A stretch of 15,703 bases of DNA from assembly GCA_964412395.1 (NCBI GenBank), contig CAYPOY010000101.1:1-15703 (forward strand), read 5' to 3'. This DNA comes from CAYPOY01 sp964412395. Lineage in GTDB: Bacteria > Chloroflexota > Anaerolineae > B4-G1. The position numbers and the translations under genes are program-made. This document shows, piece by piece, positions 8,108 to 14,345 of the stretch (positions within the stretch are counted from its first letter, which is position 1; each line of letters begins with the position of its first letter). The notes below the pieces were generated by a model that made no database searches, had not been told where the DNA came from, and saw nothing but the letters and a program-made list of their open reading frames with translations.

Positions 8108-8203
8108 TCATCCGCTAATCCGGCAAGAACCCGGCGTTTTGCGTGCCATTAACGTGCCATTCACGCGCCATAATCATCCGCTAATCATCCGCTAATCGTC
8201 CGA
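8108..8203. repeat. 11-bp phased repeat block between the AlbA_2 and CHAT genes
   Basis: TCATCCGCTAA occurs at 8108-8118, 8174-8184 and 8185-8195, with a degenerate fourth copy from 8196; the first and second copies are 66 bp (6 x 11) apart. A second 11-bp series runs CGTGCCATTAA (8142-8152), CGTGCCATTCA (8153-8163), CGCGCCATAAT (8164-8174). The block covers the 90-bp gap and the last codons and stop of the AlbA_2 gene. Confidence 0.7.
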
Positions 8204-8496
8204 CCACTGGCGGTAACGTAGTGGATCATTCGCCCTTCCACAGAGATGCTAACAGCCAGTTGGCAGCAGTCGAGGCTGGCCGCCCGGTAGACGGTATCCA
8301 GCGCTATTGCCCGGTTGGGGATACCGGTCGGCTGGCGGGTAGCGTCGTCAATCCCGATGACAACCCGCCCTCCGCCACTGTTCGCGAAGGCAACCAACGT
8401 GCGGGCCAGCGTAGCCGGCCGCACTCTGGCTGCCTTGAACTCCAGATAAGGTCCTTCTCCTTCGGCGATGAGACGAGCCAATTCCTCTTCTGTCAC
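8185..8496 (-). CDS. Short Schlafen/AlbA_2-domain protein
   Basis: The 103-residue product is essentially one AlbA_2 (Schlafen-type, putative DNA- or RNA-binding) domain. YLEFKAAR (17-24) and LVAFANSGGGRVVIGIDD (34-51) are the family hallmarks. Most family members continue into an ATPase or winged-helix region; this one stops just after the domain's last predicted strands. The start is GTG at 8496, preceded by AGGAG about 10 nt away and only 3 nt after the stop of the regulator gene, so the two are clearly co-translated. The last codons (I-S-G-stop) are made of the 11-bp repeat described separately, so the original 3' end may have been replaced. Likely role: a nucleic-acid-binding partner in the signalling/CHAT operon. 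Confidence in the domain is good, in completeness lower. Confidence 0.75.
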   Translation of the reverse strand: MTEEELARLIAEGEGPYLEFKAARVRPATLARTLVAFANSGGGRVVIGIDDATRQPTGIPNRAIALDTVYRAASLDCCQLAVSISVEGRMIHYVTASGRTISG

Positions 8497-8499
8497 CGG

Positions 8500-10515
8500 T
8501 TATGCTTCTCCTTTAGCCTGTTCCTCTGCATAGTCCTCGACCAACACCTCCAGCATATCGTCCAACGTCATTGTCCCAGCCACGACACGGGGGAAAGCTT
8601 CGACGGCGAACTCGTATCCGGTGGGGGTGCGCTTGAGGATGGAGCGCAGGTCTACCAGCCGTTGCAAGGCGTCATCTACCTCGCGGGCTTTGGGATGCAG
8701 GTTGCAGCGTTCCGCCAGGGCCTGTCGCACGGCGCGCAAGGTTCGCACACTCTCATCGTCGGCTATCAGCAGGGAGATGATCTTTTCCAGGGAAGTGGCA
8801 GCCTCCCAGTAGGTGCTGAGAAAGTCATCACGCTGGAAGCTGGGGTCTTCAATGACTGCATTTACGTCATCCAGCGTGATACGGCGGATGCCTTGCTCGT
8901 TGAGCCGCTCAATCAGACGACGGCATAGACGCTGAACCACATTGGGGTGACCCGAAGTGAAGGCCCAAATACAGTCTACGATGGCCTTCTCGTCCGCCAG
9001 TTCGATCTCCAGTTGCTTCATCGGCCGAGTGACCAGTTCCTCGACAGCGCGGAAGTCGAGGGGGCCGAGAAGCATCTCGTTGGCGAAATTGAAGAGAGGA
9101 CTCTTGGGGTCTCGTAGCGCGTCGCGCAACGTGCGCTCGCCGCTAAGGATGACCTGCACGCGGCTGGAGTTGACTAGCGCCCGCAATGTCTTGAACAGTC
9201 GCCAGCCATCCGTACGGTCGGCAGGGACAAGTTTATCTGCCTCATCCAGAAGCAGGACAAGCGGCCTGTCGGCAAGTGGGGATTCAAATAGGTCTTCGAA
9301 AGTAGCAGGGACACTTGGCGGTGCCTGCGGTCGCCAGTCGCGGATGGCAGCGGCGAGGAAAGTGTTGTATGTGGGCGTGGTGGAGCAATCGTGGTAGAGG
9401 GTACGGAGGCCCTCAGTAGGAAGACGAAGGCGATGTAGACGTCTGAGAAGAGACGACTTACCCATACGTCGTCCACCAATGACGGCAAAGGACATATCGG
9501 GCAAGCGTTCTGCGATTTCGCGTATTTCCGGCTCACGGCCAAAGAATACAGAGTCGTCTGTTGGCCCAGTGATGATGAAGGGAGAGACATTGCGGAGATC
9601 AACATGAGCTAGGACAAACCGGCGCAGAGTCCTCGAAGGGTTCTCTGAAGTCAAAATGCTCTCCAACGTCTCTTTCCTCATAATAACAACATCGTAGGCG
9701 TAAGCCCGGTTTAGTTTTCTATCTAACAAGTGCTGTAGTTCTTGCAAATGAGCTGGATCTGCAAATATGATCAACAACACCATTCTGGGAAAAGAGGGTG
9801 CCGTCTCGGACAGAAAATGCCTTAGATAGTCAATGTTATCTTGCGTAAGACTCCGAAATCGGCAGAATACTGCGGGCAAGCGACTTAGTGAAGATATGCC
9901 TTCAAAAACAGTCCCCGTATCAAGAGAGAACGCAATGAATTTGCTACTTTGGGATGGGATCTCTTTATATTCAATCGCTGAACGGCCAAAGGATAGTTCA
10001 AGGATCCGTTTGATCGCTGCCTCGAACTGTTGTGCAAATTCTAGTGTCTCACCCGCCTCTGACCAAGCAGTCGTTAGAGGAAGTAAGAGTTCAATACTCC
10101 TCAAACGCTCTACAGTTTCAGCAATCACTTGCTTGAATTGGGAACGCTCCTCTAGGAAATTGCCCTTATCAAACACATCGATGACATCGTAGTCTCGGAA
10201 AGCGACTCGCAAGTTCTGGTCAACTTCAGAATAGCCTGAGAGCACGATGATACTGTGCCCCCGCATAACACCACTTGACTGCAACGCTTCGGTGAACTGA
10301 AACCCTTGCTTATCGGAAGGATCGCCAAGAATTAAGCTTATATCAATTATCGCAAGATCGAACTTTAACCCATCCCCTGCCATCTCAACAAATAACTGGG
10401 CAGCTTCTTCTGGATTACTAGCTGAGTACACGTCGTAGGTGTCACCGAGCAAGATTTTTAGGTGTTCGACCCACTCCGGATCATCCTCCAGGTGAAAAAT
10501 CCTTTGGGCCTTCAT
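8500..10515 (-). CDS. Response-regulator receiver fused to STAND/AAA ATPase with C-terminal winged helix
   Basis: Residues 1-130 form a receiver domain with the full acceptor set: D11 and D12, phospho-acceptor D58 in IIDIS, S93 in LSGY and K117 in FDKG. Residues about 145-310 are an unrecognised alpha/beta region with a hydrophobic strand at 244-252 (RMVLLIIFA). From SPFIITGP (311-318) a STAND/ORC-like ATPase begins: FFGREPEI (324-331), Walker A GGRRMGKSS (347-355), Walker B LVLLLDEAD (419-427), a sensor-like LSGE (457-460) and SGHPNVVQ (521-528). Residues 570-645 look like a winged helix. Phosphorylation by the upstream kinase presumably gates the ATPase, which is unusual because most regulators end in DNA-binding or enzymatic domains. 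AAGGAGAG precedes the ATG. The first 310 codons are AT-richer than the ATPase half, which suggests a recent fusion. Confidence 0.85.
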   Translation of the reverse strand: MKAQRIFHLEDDPEWVEHLKILLGDTYDVYSASNPEEAAQLFVEMAGDGLKFDLAIIDISLILGDPSDKQGFQFTEALQSSGVMRGHSIIVLSGYSEVDQNLRVAFRDYDVIDVFDKGNFLEERSQFKQVIAETVERLRSIELLLPLTTAWSEAGETLEFAQQFEAAIKRILELSFGRSAIEYKEIPSQSSKFIAFSLDTGTVFEGISSLSRLPAVFCRFRSLTQDNIDYLRHFLSETAPSFPRMVLLIIFADPAHLQELQHLLDRKLNRAYAYDVVIMRKETLESILTSENPSRTLRRFVLAHVDLRNVSPFIITGPTDDSVFFGREPEIREIAERLPDMSFAVIGGRRMGKSSLLRRLHRLRLPTEGLRTLYHDCSTTPTYNTFLAAAIRDWRPQAPPSVPATFEDLFESPLADRPLVLLLDEADKLVPADRTDGWRLFKTLRALVNSSRVQVILSGERTLRDALRDPKSPLFNFANEMLLGPLDFRAVEELVTRPMKQLEIELADEKAIVDCIWAFTSGHPNVVQRLCRRLIERLNEQGIRRITLDDVNAVIEDPSFQRDDFLSTYWEAATSLEKIISLLIADDESVRTLRAVRQALAERCNLHPKAREVDDALQRLVDLRSILKRTPTGYEFAVEAFPRVVAGTMTLDDMLEVLVEDYAEEQAKGEA

Positions 10516-10619
10516 AATGCTCTCCTTACATTATTGCGAATGAGCCTAGGGTGCTTTTGGCAGGCCTCAAACAGGATCAGTGGACAATAGTGGGAGTTTT
10601 CTTGAGCCATTCATTACAC
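10516..10619. other. 104-bp gap between kinase and regulator genes
   Basis: This is the largest non-coding gap inside the central cluster. It holds the regulator's ribosome site (AAGGAGAG at about 10520-10527 on the minus strand). I saw no hairpin with a T-run and no convincing -35/-10 pair, so an internal promoter is possible but not supported. Confidence 0.4.
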
Positions 10620-11888
10620 CTAAGTTGACGCAGTCGTGGCGATGGGCAATTTAACCACAAAGGTGGTATGAGCTTCATTGCTCTCAAGCACAAAGATATC
10701 ACCACTTTGTCGCCGGAAGAAGGTACGAGCACCCCACAATCCCAATCCAAGGCTCTCACGAGATCTTTCTTCCCTCGAGAAACCTGAAAATTGCTCAAAT
10801 ATCCTTTCCCATCGATCCTTGGCAAGAGGCAGACCGTTGTTAGTGAACAGTAATTCAACCCTGCCTTCATCGTCTAGACGCCCGAGTATCTCAATGTGGC
10901 CCTCCTCTATTTGACCTTCCTGAAGCCTTTCTCGAACAACGCGTGCTGCATTGGTCAGTAGTTCGTGGAAAAAGTCAACTGCGTTGTTTGCTTCGATCTT
11001 GATCTTGGGCAATGCGTTTGGAACTGAAACTGTGATCGTAATGTCAGACGGCTCCCCAAGGAGATCGAGAGCGTTCTTGATAAGTAGACTTGGACTCGCC
11101 TCGACTACCGGGGCAGGGCGATAGGGCTTGAACAGATTTGGCGCAATCCCAATGCACCTCTTCATATTCGCGTCCACCCGTTCCAGCTCTTCGCGTTGTT
11201 CTCGGGATAGTGCAGCTCGTTGAGTTACATTGTCCAATTGAAGGCGAGCGCTGCCCAAGTAGTTCTTGATGTGATGCGCCATAAGTTGAGCCATTTTTGC
11301 AGTGGTGGCATCTAGCTCGGCTTTGATCCGCTTCTGGTAGGCCTCGTCCAACTGCATCTTTAATTGATGGTGGGTAGTGTGTAAACGTCCTAAGTTCACT
11401 GCAATGGCTACCTGATTCGCGATAACTGTAAAGAGCAGTTCCTTCTCCTTGAGGTTTCGGGGAGTGAGATAGTTCACATATAGCACACCAACGTACTCAT
11501 CGCCTAGTCTCAGAGGAGCTGCTATGCATGATTTGATCCCCTGCTGTTGAATAAAGGCTGCTTCTCCAATAGTAGGATTGGAACGAGCATCGTCAGCGAA
11601 GATGATCTGCCCAGCGTGAATGATCGAGACAGAAGTTTCATTGGAGGGAGGAGAGTATTGAATTCGTGGGCCTTCTCCTACTTGAGAGAAAAACTCGCCG
11701 CGACTTTGGTCATACTGATGCACTATTGCGCTATCTGCGTCCATTTGTTCACAGACAATCCGAACGACTGAACGCAGTGATTCCTCTGTGTAGAAACCGG
11801 ACGATAGTATGTAACCAAACCGATCCAGAACCCGAAGAATGCGCATTTCATCAGGAAGAAGTTCGCGGTTATTTTGATTCTGTTTCAT
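10620..11888 (-). CDS. GAF-domain sensor histidine kinase
   Basis: The 422-residue kinase is soluble: no membrane segment or signal peptide. A GAF domain spans about 25-170 (SCIAAPLRLGDEYVGVLYVN at 120-139 is typical), followed by a coiled coil, a dimerisation/phospho-acceptor helix with AHHIKN (204-209, likely acceptor H205) and a HATPase_c domain with N box HELLTNAARVV (308-318) and G2 box LGLGLWGA (380-387). Two departures from the norm: the acidic residue after the acceptor His is H206, and the G1 box D-N-G-x-G reads N350-N-G-L-P354. It might therefore be a slow kinase, a phosphatase or partly inactive. Its partner is almost certainly the receiver-ATPase encoded just downstream. It follows the 180-residue unknown gene by 15 bp with AAGGAG before the ATG, so it may be co-transcribed with it. 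It is AT-richer (about 43% GC in a sampled line) than its neighbours. Confidence 0.87.
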   Translation of the reverse strand: MKQNQNNRELLPDEMRILRVLDRFGYILSSGFYTEESLRSVVRIVCEQMDADSAIVHQYDQSRGEFFSQVGEGPRIQYSPPSNETSVSIIHAGQIIFADDARSNPTIGEAAFIQQQGIKSCIAAPLRLGDEYVGVLYVNYLTPRNLKEKELLFTVIANQVAIAVNLGRLHTTHHQLKMQLDEAYQKRIKAELDATTAKMAQLMAHHIKNYLGSARLQLDNVTQRAALSREQREELERVDANMKRCIGIAPNLFKPYRPAPVVEASPSLLIKNALDLLGEPSDITITVSVPNALPKIKIEANNAVDFFHELLTNAARVVRERLQEGQIEEGHIEILGRLDDEGRVELLFTNNGLPLAKDRWERIFEQFSGFSREERSRESLGLGLWGARTFFRRQSGDIFVLESNEAHTTFVVKLPIATTAST

Positions 11889-11903
11889 GCTTCTTACTCC
11901 TTG

Positions 11904-12446
11904 TTAGGGACACACCCCCCACCCACCCAACTCGTCCTCAATAAACGCCTTAACCGCAGCAACGTCCACCCGGCTGGGCGATCCTTCCTTCCACGCATCC
12001 ACGACCGCCTCGGCAAAGACACTCGGCGCACCGGGCGCCCAGTCCTTGAACTCGGACGTGGACTCGCGCTTGAACCGGTACAATCCCAGTAGCAGCCCCA
12101 TGCACATTCGGTTCGCCTCGGTGTTCATACCGAGTTTCTGGTACTTGCCCAGTTCCTCCAGAAAAGGGTCGAGCACCTCTTCGATCATCTGGTCGGCGGC
12201 TTCGCCCGGCTCGACGTAGCCGTAGCGCGTTCGCCTGGCCCGGTCCCAAACCTCCTCGACCTCCAGAGCATCCAACTCGTCGTACAGAACGGCGGCAACC
12301 TCTTCCGGGTCTACCTCGCTCAGGTGGGCTGTCGCAATCTCGGCGATGCGCCTGGCAAGCGCTTCGTCGCTGTCCGCCAGGGTTCTCAGGATGGAGAGAG
12401 CGTCGGGGGGCGAAAGGTGGTCAATGATCTCGCGTGGGGCTTTCAT
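11904..12446 (-). CDS. Unrecognised small acidic helical protein
   Basis: The product of 180 residues is acidic and predicted all-helical, with no motif I can name. Tryptophans and the segment LLLGLYRFKRES near the middle may mark the core. The start chosen is the ATG at 12446, whose ATGA overlaps the TGA stop of the preceding gene; a GTG at 12461 would add five residues and is less likely. The segment ARRIAEIATAHLSEV near residue 30-45 is closely matched by the C-terminus of the TPR-like protein at 14346-15578. The gene sits 15 bp before the kinase gene, so it may be an accessory part of that operon or a leftover of the neighbouring locus. No function is claimed. Confidence 0.6.
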   Translation of the reverse strand: MKAPREIIDHLSPPDALSILRTLADSDEALARRIAEIATAHLSEVDPEEVAAVLYDELDALEVEEVWDRARRTRYGYVEPGEAADQMIEEVLDPFLEELGKYQKLGMNTEANRMCMGLLLGLYRFKRESTSEFKDWAPGAPSVFAEAVVDAWKEGSPSRVDVAAVKAFIEDELGGWGVCP

Positions 12447-12763
12447 TGCCGTCGCTCGCACTCAAAGGCAAAGTCATCGCCATAATAATACATCAATTCG
12501 AAGATCAGACGATCACCCTGCAGGGTCGCCATCCCGGCGCCATGCACCGGGTCCATCTCGTCCATTCCCTCAAAGCTGAACACGATGCGGTCGTCGCCTT
12601 CCAGCCGGCCGTCCACCTCTCCTGTCTGCAATCCCAGATGGTATTCGCCCGTCACGGAGTTTCCCTCCTGTCGGAGCCTGACGTAGGGCGACACTTCCAT
12701 GCGCAGATAGTCGTCGTCAAAGTTGGGGCTGGATACCACGTCCCAGATGCCTGTGAAACTCAT
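12443..12763 (-). CDS. Unrecognised 106-residue beta-rich protein
   Basis: Short cytosolic protein, beginning with FTGIWDVVSSPNF and containing PYVRLRQEG, GEVDGRL and FEGMDEMDPVHGAG. The alternating hydrophobic and charged pattern, with frequent Gly and Asp turns, suggests a small beta-barrel or sandwich of about eight strands, similar to uncharacterised proteins found singly in bacteria. There is a good ribosome site, GAGGAG, six nt before the ATG. The stop overlaps the next gene's ATG by 4 bp (ATGA), so the pair is translationally coupled. It starts 34 bp after the AbiEii gene. Function is unknown. Confidence 0.65.
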   Translation of the reverse strand: MSFTGIWDVVSSPNFDDDYLRMEVSPYVRLRQEGNSVTGEYHLGLQTGEVDGRLEGDDRIVFSFEGMDEMDPVHGAGMATLQGDRLIFELMYYYGDDFAFECERRQ

Positions 12764-12797
12764 GACTTGCTCCTCTGACTCAAAGTTGTCATCATCC

Positions 12798-13550
12798 TCA
12801 GCGCTTCAGTGATTCTACTCCCCGCACCACGTCCTCGTAAGCCACAAACTGCGGCAACAACGGCCGTAGGTCGCGCTCCCAGTCAGCGCGGACGCAGGCC
12901 AGGGCTTCGTCCAACACCTCGACGCTGAAGGTCATCTCATACAGCGCCAGTTTGCGCTCAATCAGCGCCGGGTCGGGCGGCACGCCCTGCCCCAACAGCA
13001 GCCAGATGTCGTACAGGTCGCGCGGTTTGCCCCGCACCAGCAGGGCACGGATTTTCTCCGCCAGCAAGTGCTCCGGTGTCAGCACGGTCACCACGAAGGG
13101 CCGCACGTCATCGTATTCCGAGGTCACCAGTTCGCGCCGTGTTTCTACTTCCTCCGGCCGCCGGTTGATGTCCACCCGCACCTTGCTTTTGCTGCGGTCA
13201 CGGCCATCGTACAGTGGCCCCTGGTAACTGACGTCGAAACTGTACCCCACTTTGGACGTCCAGGCATTCCGTACTTCCGCCACGATGCCATAGTCGCCCA
13301 GGCTGGCGATGACGCCTTCCCACAACCGGCGCAAAGCGGTCACATCATCCGGCCCGTTAAAGTCCAGGTCCTCAGAATAGCGGTTGCCCCTCAATACCAG
13401 CCGCAAGGCGGTGCCTCCCTTGAAGACCAGAGCCTGCGAGCGGGTATAGAGCAGTGAGAGCAGCAAATGCTGTAGATAGTCCCGCTCCTGAACCTGCATT
13501 CCGATGTGGTACCGTTGCGCCAACCGCTGGATTTGCGCCCGTGTCAACAT
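12798..13550 (-). CDS. abiEii: AbiEii/AbiGii-family nucleotidyltransferase toxin
   Basis: Type IV toxin of the AbiE abortive-infection family; characterised relatives (for example MenT and AbiEii) transfer nucleotides, in known cases to tRNA or with GTP preference. The 250-residue product has the expected motifs: FKGGTALR (43-50), RYSEDLDF (57-64, acidic residues D61 and D63), VRVDIN (124-129, D127) and the helical AEKIRALLVRGKPRDLYDIW (164-183), where the Lys/Arg and R177-D178 are conserved. Length is normal and all key residues look intact, so activity is likely. The ATG overlaps the TGA of the antitoxin gene by one base (TGATG), and a GGGGTGG ribosome site lies inside that gene, consistent with coupled translation. 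As a stand-alone module it supports a defence-rich neighbourhood. Confidence 0.92.
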   Translation of the reverse strand: MLTRAQIQRLAQRYHIGMQVQERDYLQHLLLSLLYTRSQALVFKGGTALRLVLRGNRYSEDLDFNGPDDVTALRRLWEGVIASLGDYGIVAEVRNAWTSKVGYSFDVSYQGPLYDGRDRSKSKVRVDINRRPEEVETRRELVTSEYDDVRPFVVTVLTPEHLLAEKIRALLVRGKPRDLYDIWLLLGQGVPPDPALIERKLALYEMTFSVEVLDEALACVRADWERDLRPLLPQFVAYEDVVRGVESLKR

Positions 13551-14323
13551 CAGCCCACCCCCGGCGGCTGCAACTCCGCCTCCGGCACGTTGACCACCAC
13601 CCGCCAGCGGGGTTCGTAGGGACCATTCCGAGGCCGGGCCGGGTCCAGTTTGATCGGGCCGGCGGAGTAAATCAGTCCTTCGACCGGATGGGCCAGTCTC
13701 TCCAACAGATAGCCCAGCCGCGAACCCAGGCTCTTGTTTTCCATCCGGTTGGCATATTCGATCAGCGTAGGCACGTCCACCACCTCCAGAGCCGCCCGCA
13801 GCGCCTTCGCAACTTCGGCGACCCCCCCGGCGTAGCGCGGCTGATCCAGGCTGTCCACGATAGCCTTGGCCTCGTCGGCGATGAGGATGGGCAACTCGCC
13901 CACCGTTTCACGCCGGTAGCCGAAGAACTTGGGCGATTTGACGGTGACAAAGCGGAAGCGGAGGCCACGAAACGATACCGGCCGCTTCTTCTTGGTCGTG
14001 GCCGCGAACACGGTGAGCGGTACCTGTTCGGTGAAGCCGTAAAAGTGTAGGGCTGACCAGTAGGAAACGTAGGCCGGCGTGACCAGGTGGCTGGCGATGA
14101 AAAGAGGATTGGACAGTGCCCGCTCCGGCTCCAGGCCCAGAAGCAGGTACTTGCCCTTCTCGACCTCGACGATGAGGCTCTCTTCTTTGAGACGGGCAAC
14201 CAACCGATACACCCGACCACGGTCCAGCGTGAAGAGATCGCTCAGTATCCGGGGTGTGAAATAGAACAAGTCGTGCTGGACAAGTTGGCGAACGACAGAA
14301 ATCGGGGCAAGATTTGGCTCCAT
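13550..14323 (-). CDS. abiEi: AbiEi-family antitoxin/transcriptional repressor
   Basis: The 257-residue antitoxin has an N-terminal winged helix (about 8-63; VVRQLVQHDLFYFTP then RGRVYRLVARLKEESLIVEVEKGKYLL) and a C-terminal AbiEi domain with TPAYVSYWSALHFYGF and IADEAKAIVDSLDQPRYAGG. In known pairs it neutralises AbiEii indirectly and represses its own promoter by cooperative binding to inverted repeats. I chose the ATG at 14323, preceded by AAAGGA; a TTG at 14386 would add 21 residues overlapping the upstream gene and the predicted promoter and is less likely. Length and order (antitoxin first) are standard for the family. Confidence 0.9.
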   Translation of the reverse strand: MEPNLAPISVVRQLVQHDLFYFTPRILSDLFTLDRGRVYRLVARLKEESLIVEVEKGKYLLLGLEPERALSNPLFIASHLVTPAYVSYWSALHFYGFTEQVPLTVFAATTKKKRPVSFRGLRFRFVTVKSPKFFGYRRETVGELPILIADEAKAIVDSLDQPRYAGGVAEVAKALRAALEVVDVPTLIEYANRMENKSLGSRLGYLLERLAHPVEGLIYSAGPIKLDPARPRNGPYEPRWRVVVNVPEAELQPPGVG

Positions 14324-14328
14324 TCTAC

Positions 14329-14341
14329 AGAAATCCTTTCT
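14329..14341. promoter_or_regulatory. Small inverted repeat over the antitoxin ribosome site
   Basis: AGAAA and TTTCT are exact inverted arms separated by TCC; the minus-strand Shine-Dalgarno AAAGGA lies across the loop. It could be an AbiEi operator half-site or a small RNA hairpin, but it is short and may be chance. Confidence 0.3.
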
Positions 14342-14345
14342 CAAT

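Noticed and set aside
8108..8203. CRISPR-like array
   Set aside because: Units are only 11 bp and mostly adjacent, with no unique spacers of usual length and no cas genes.
10577..10870. 97-codon frame overlapping the kinase 3' end
   Set aside because: It lies in another frame over the HATPase domain and has no ribosome site or motif.
12447..12461. GTG at 12461 as start of the 180-residue unknown gene
   Set aside because: The ATG at 12446 gives the typical ATGA overlap with the preceding stop and is the simpler start.
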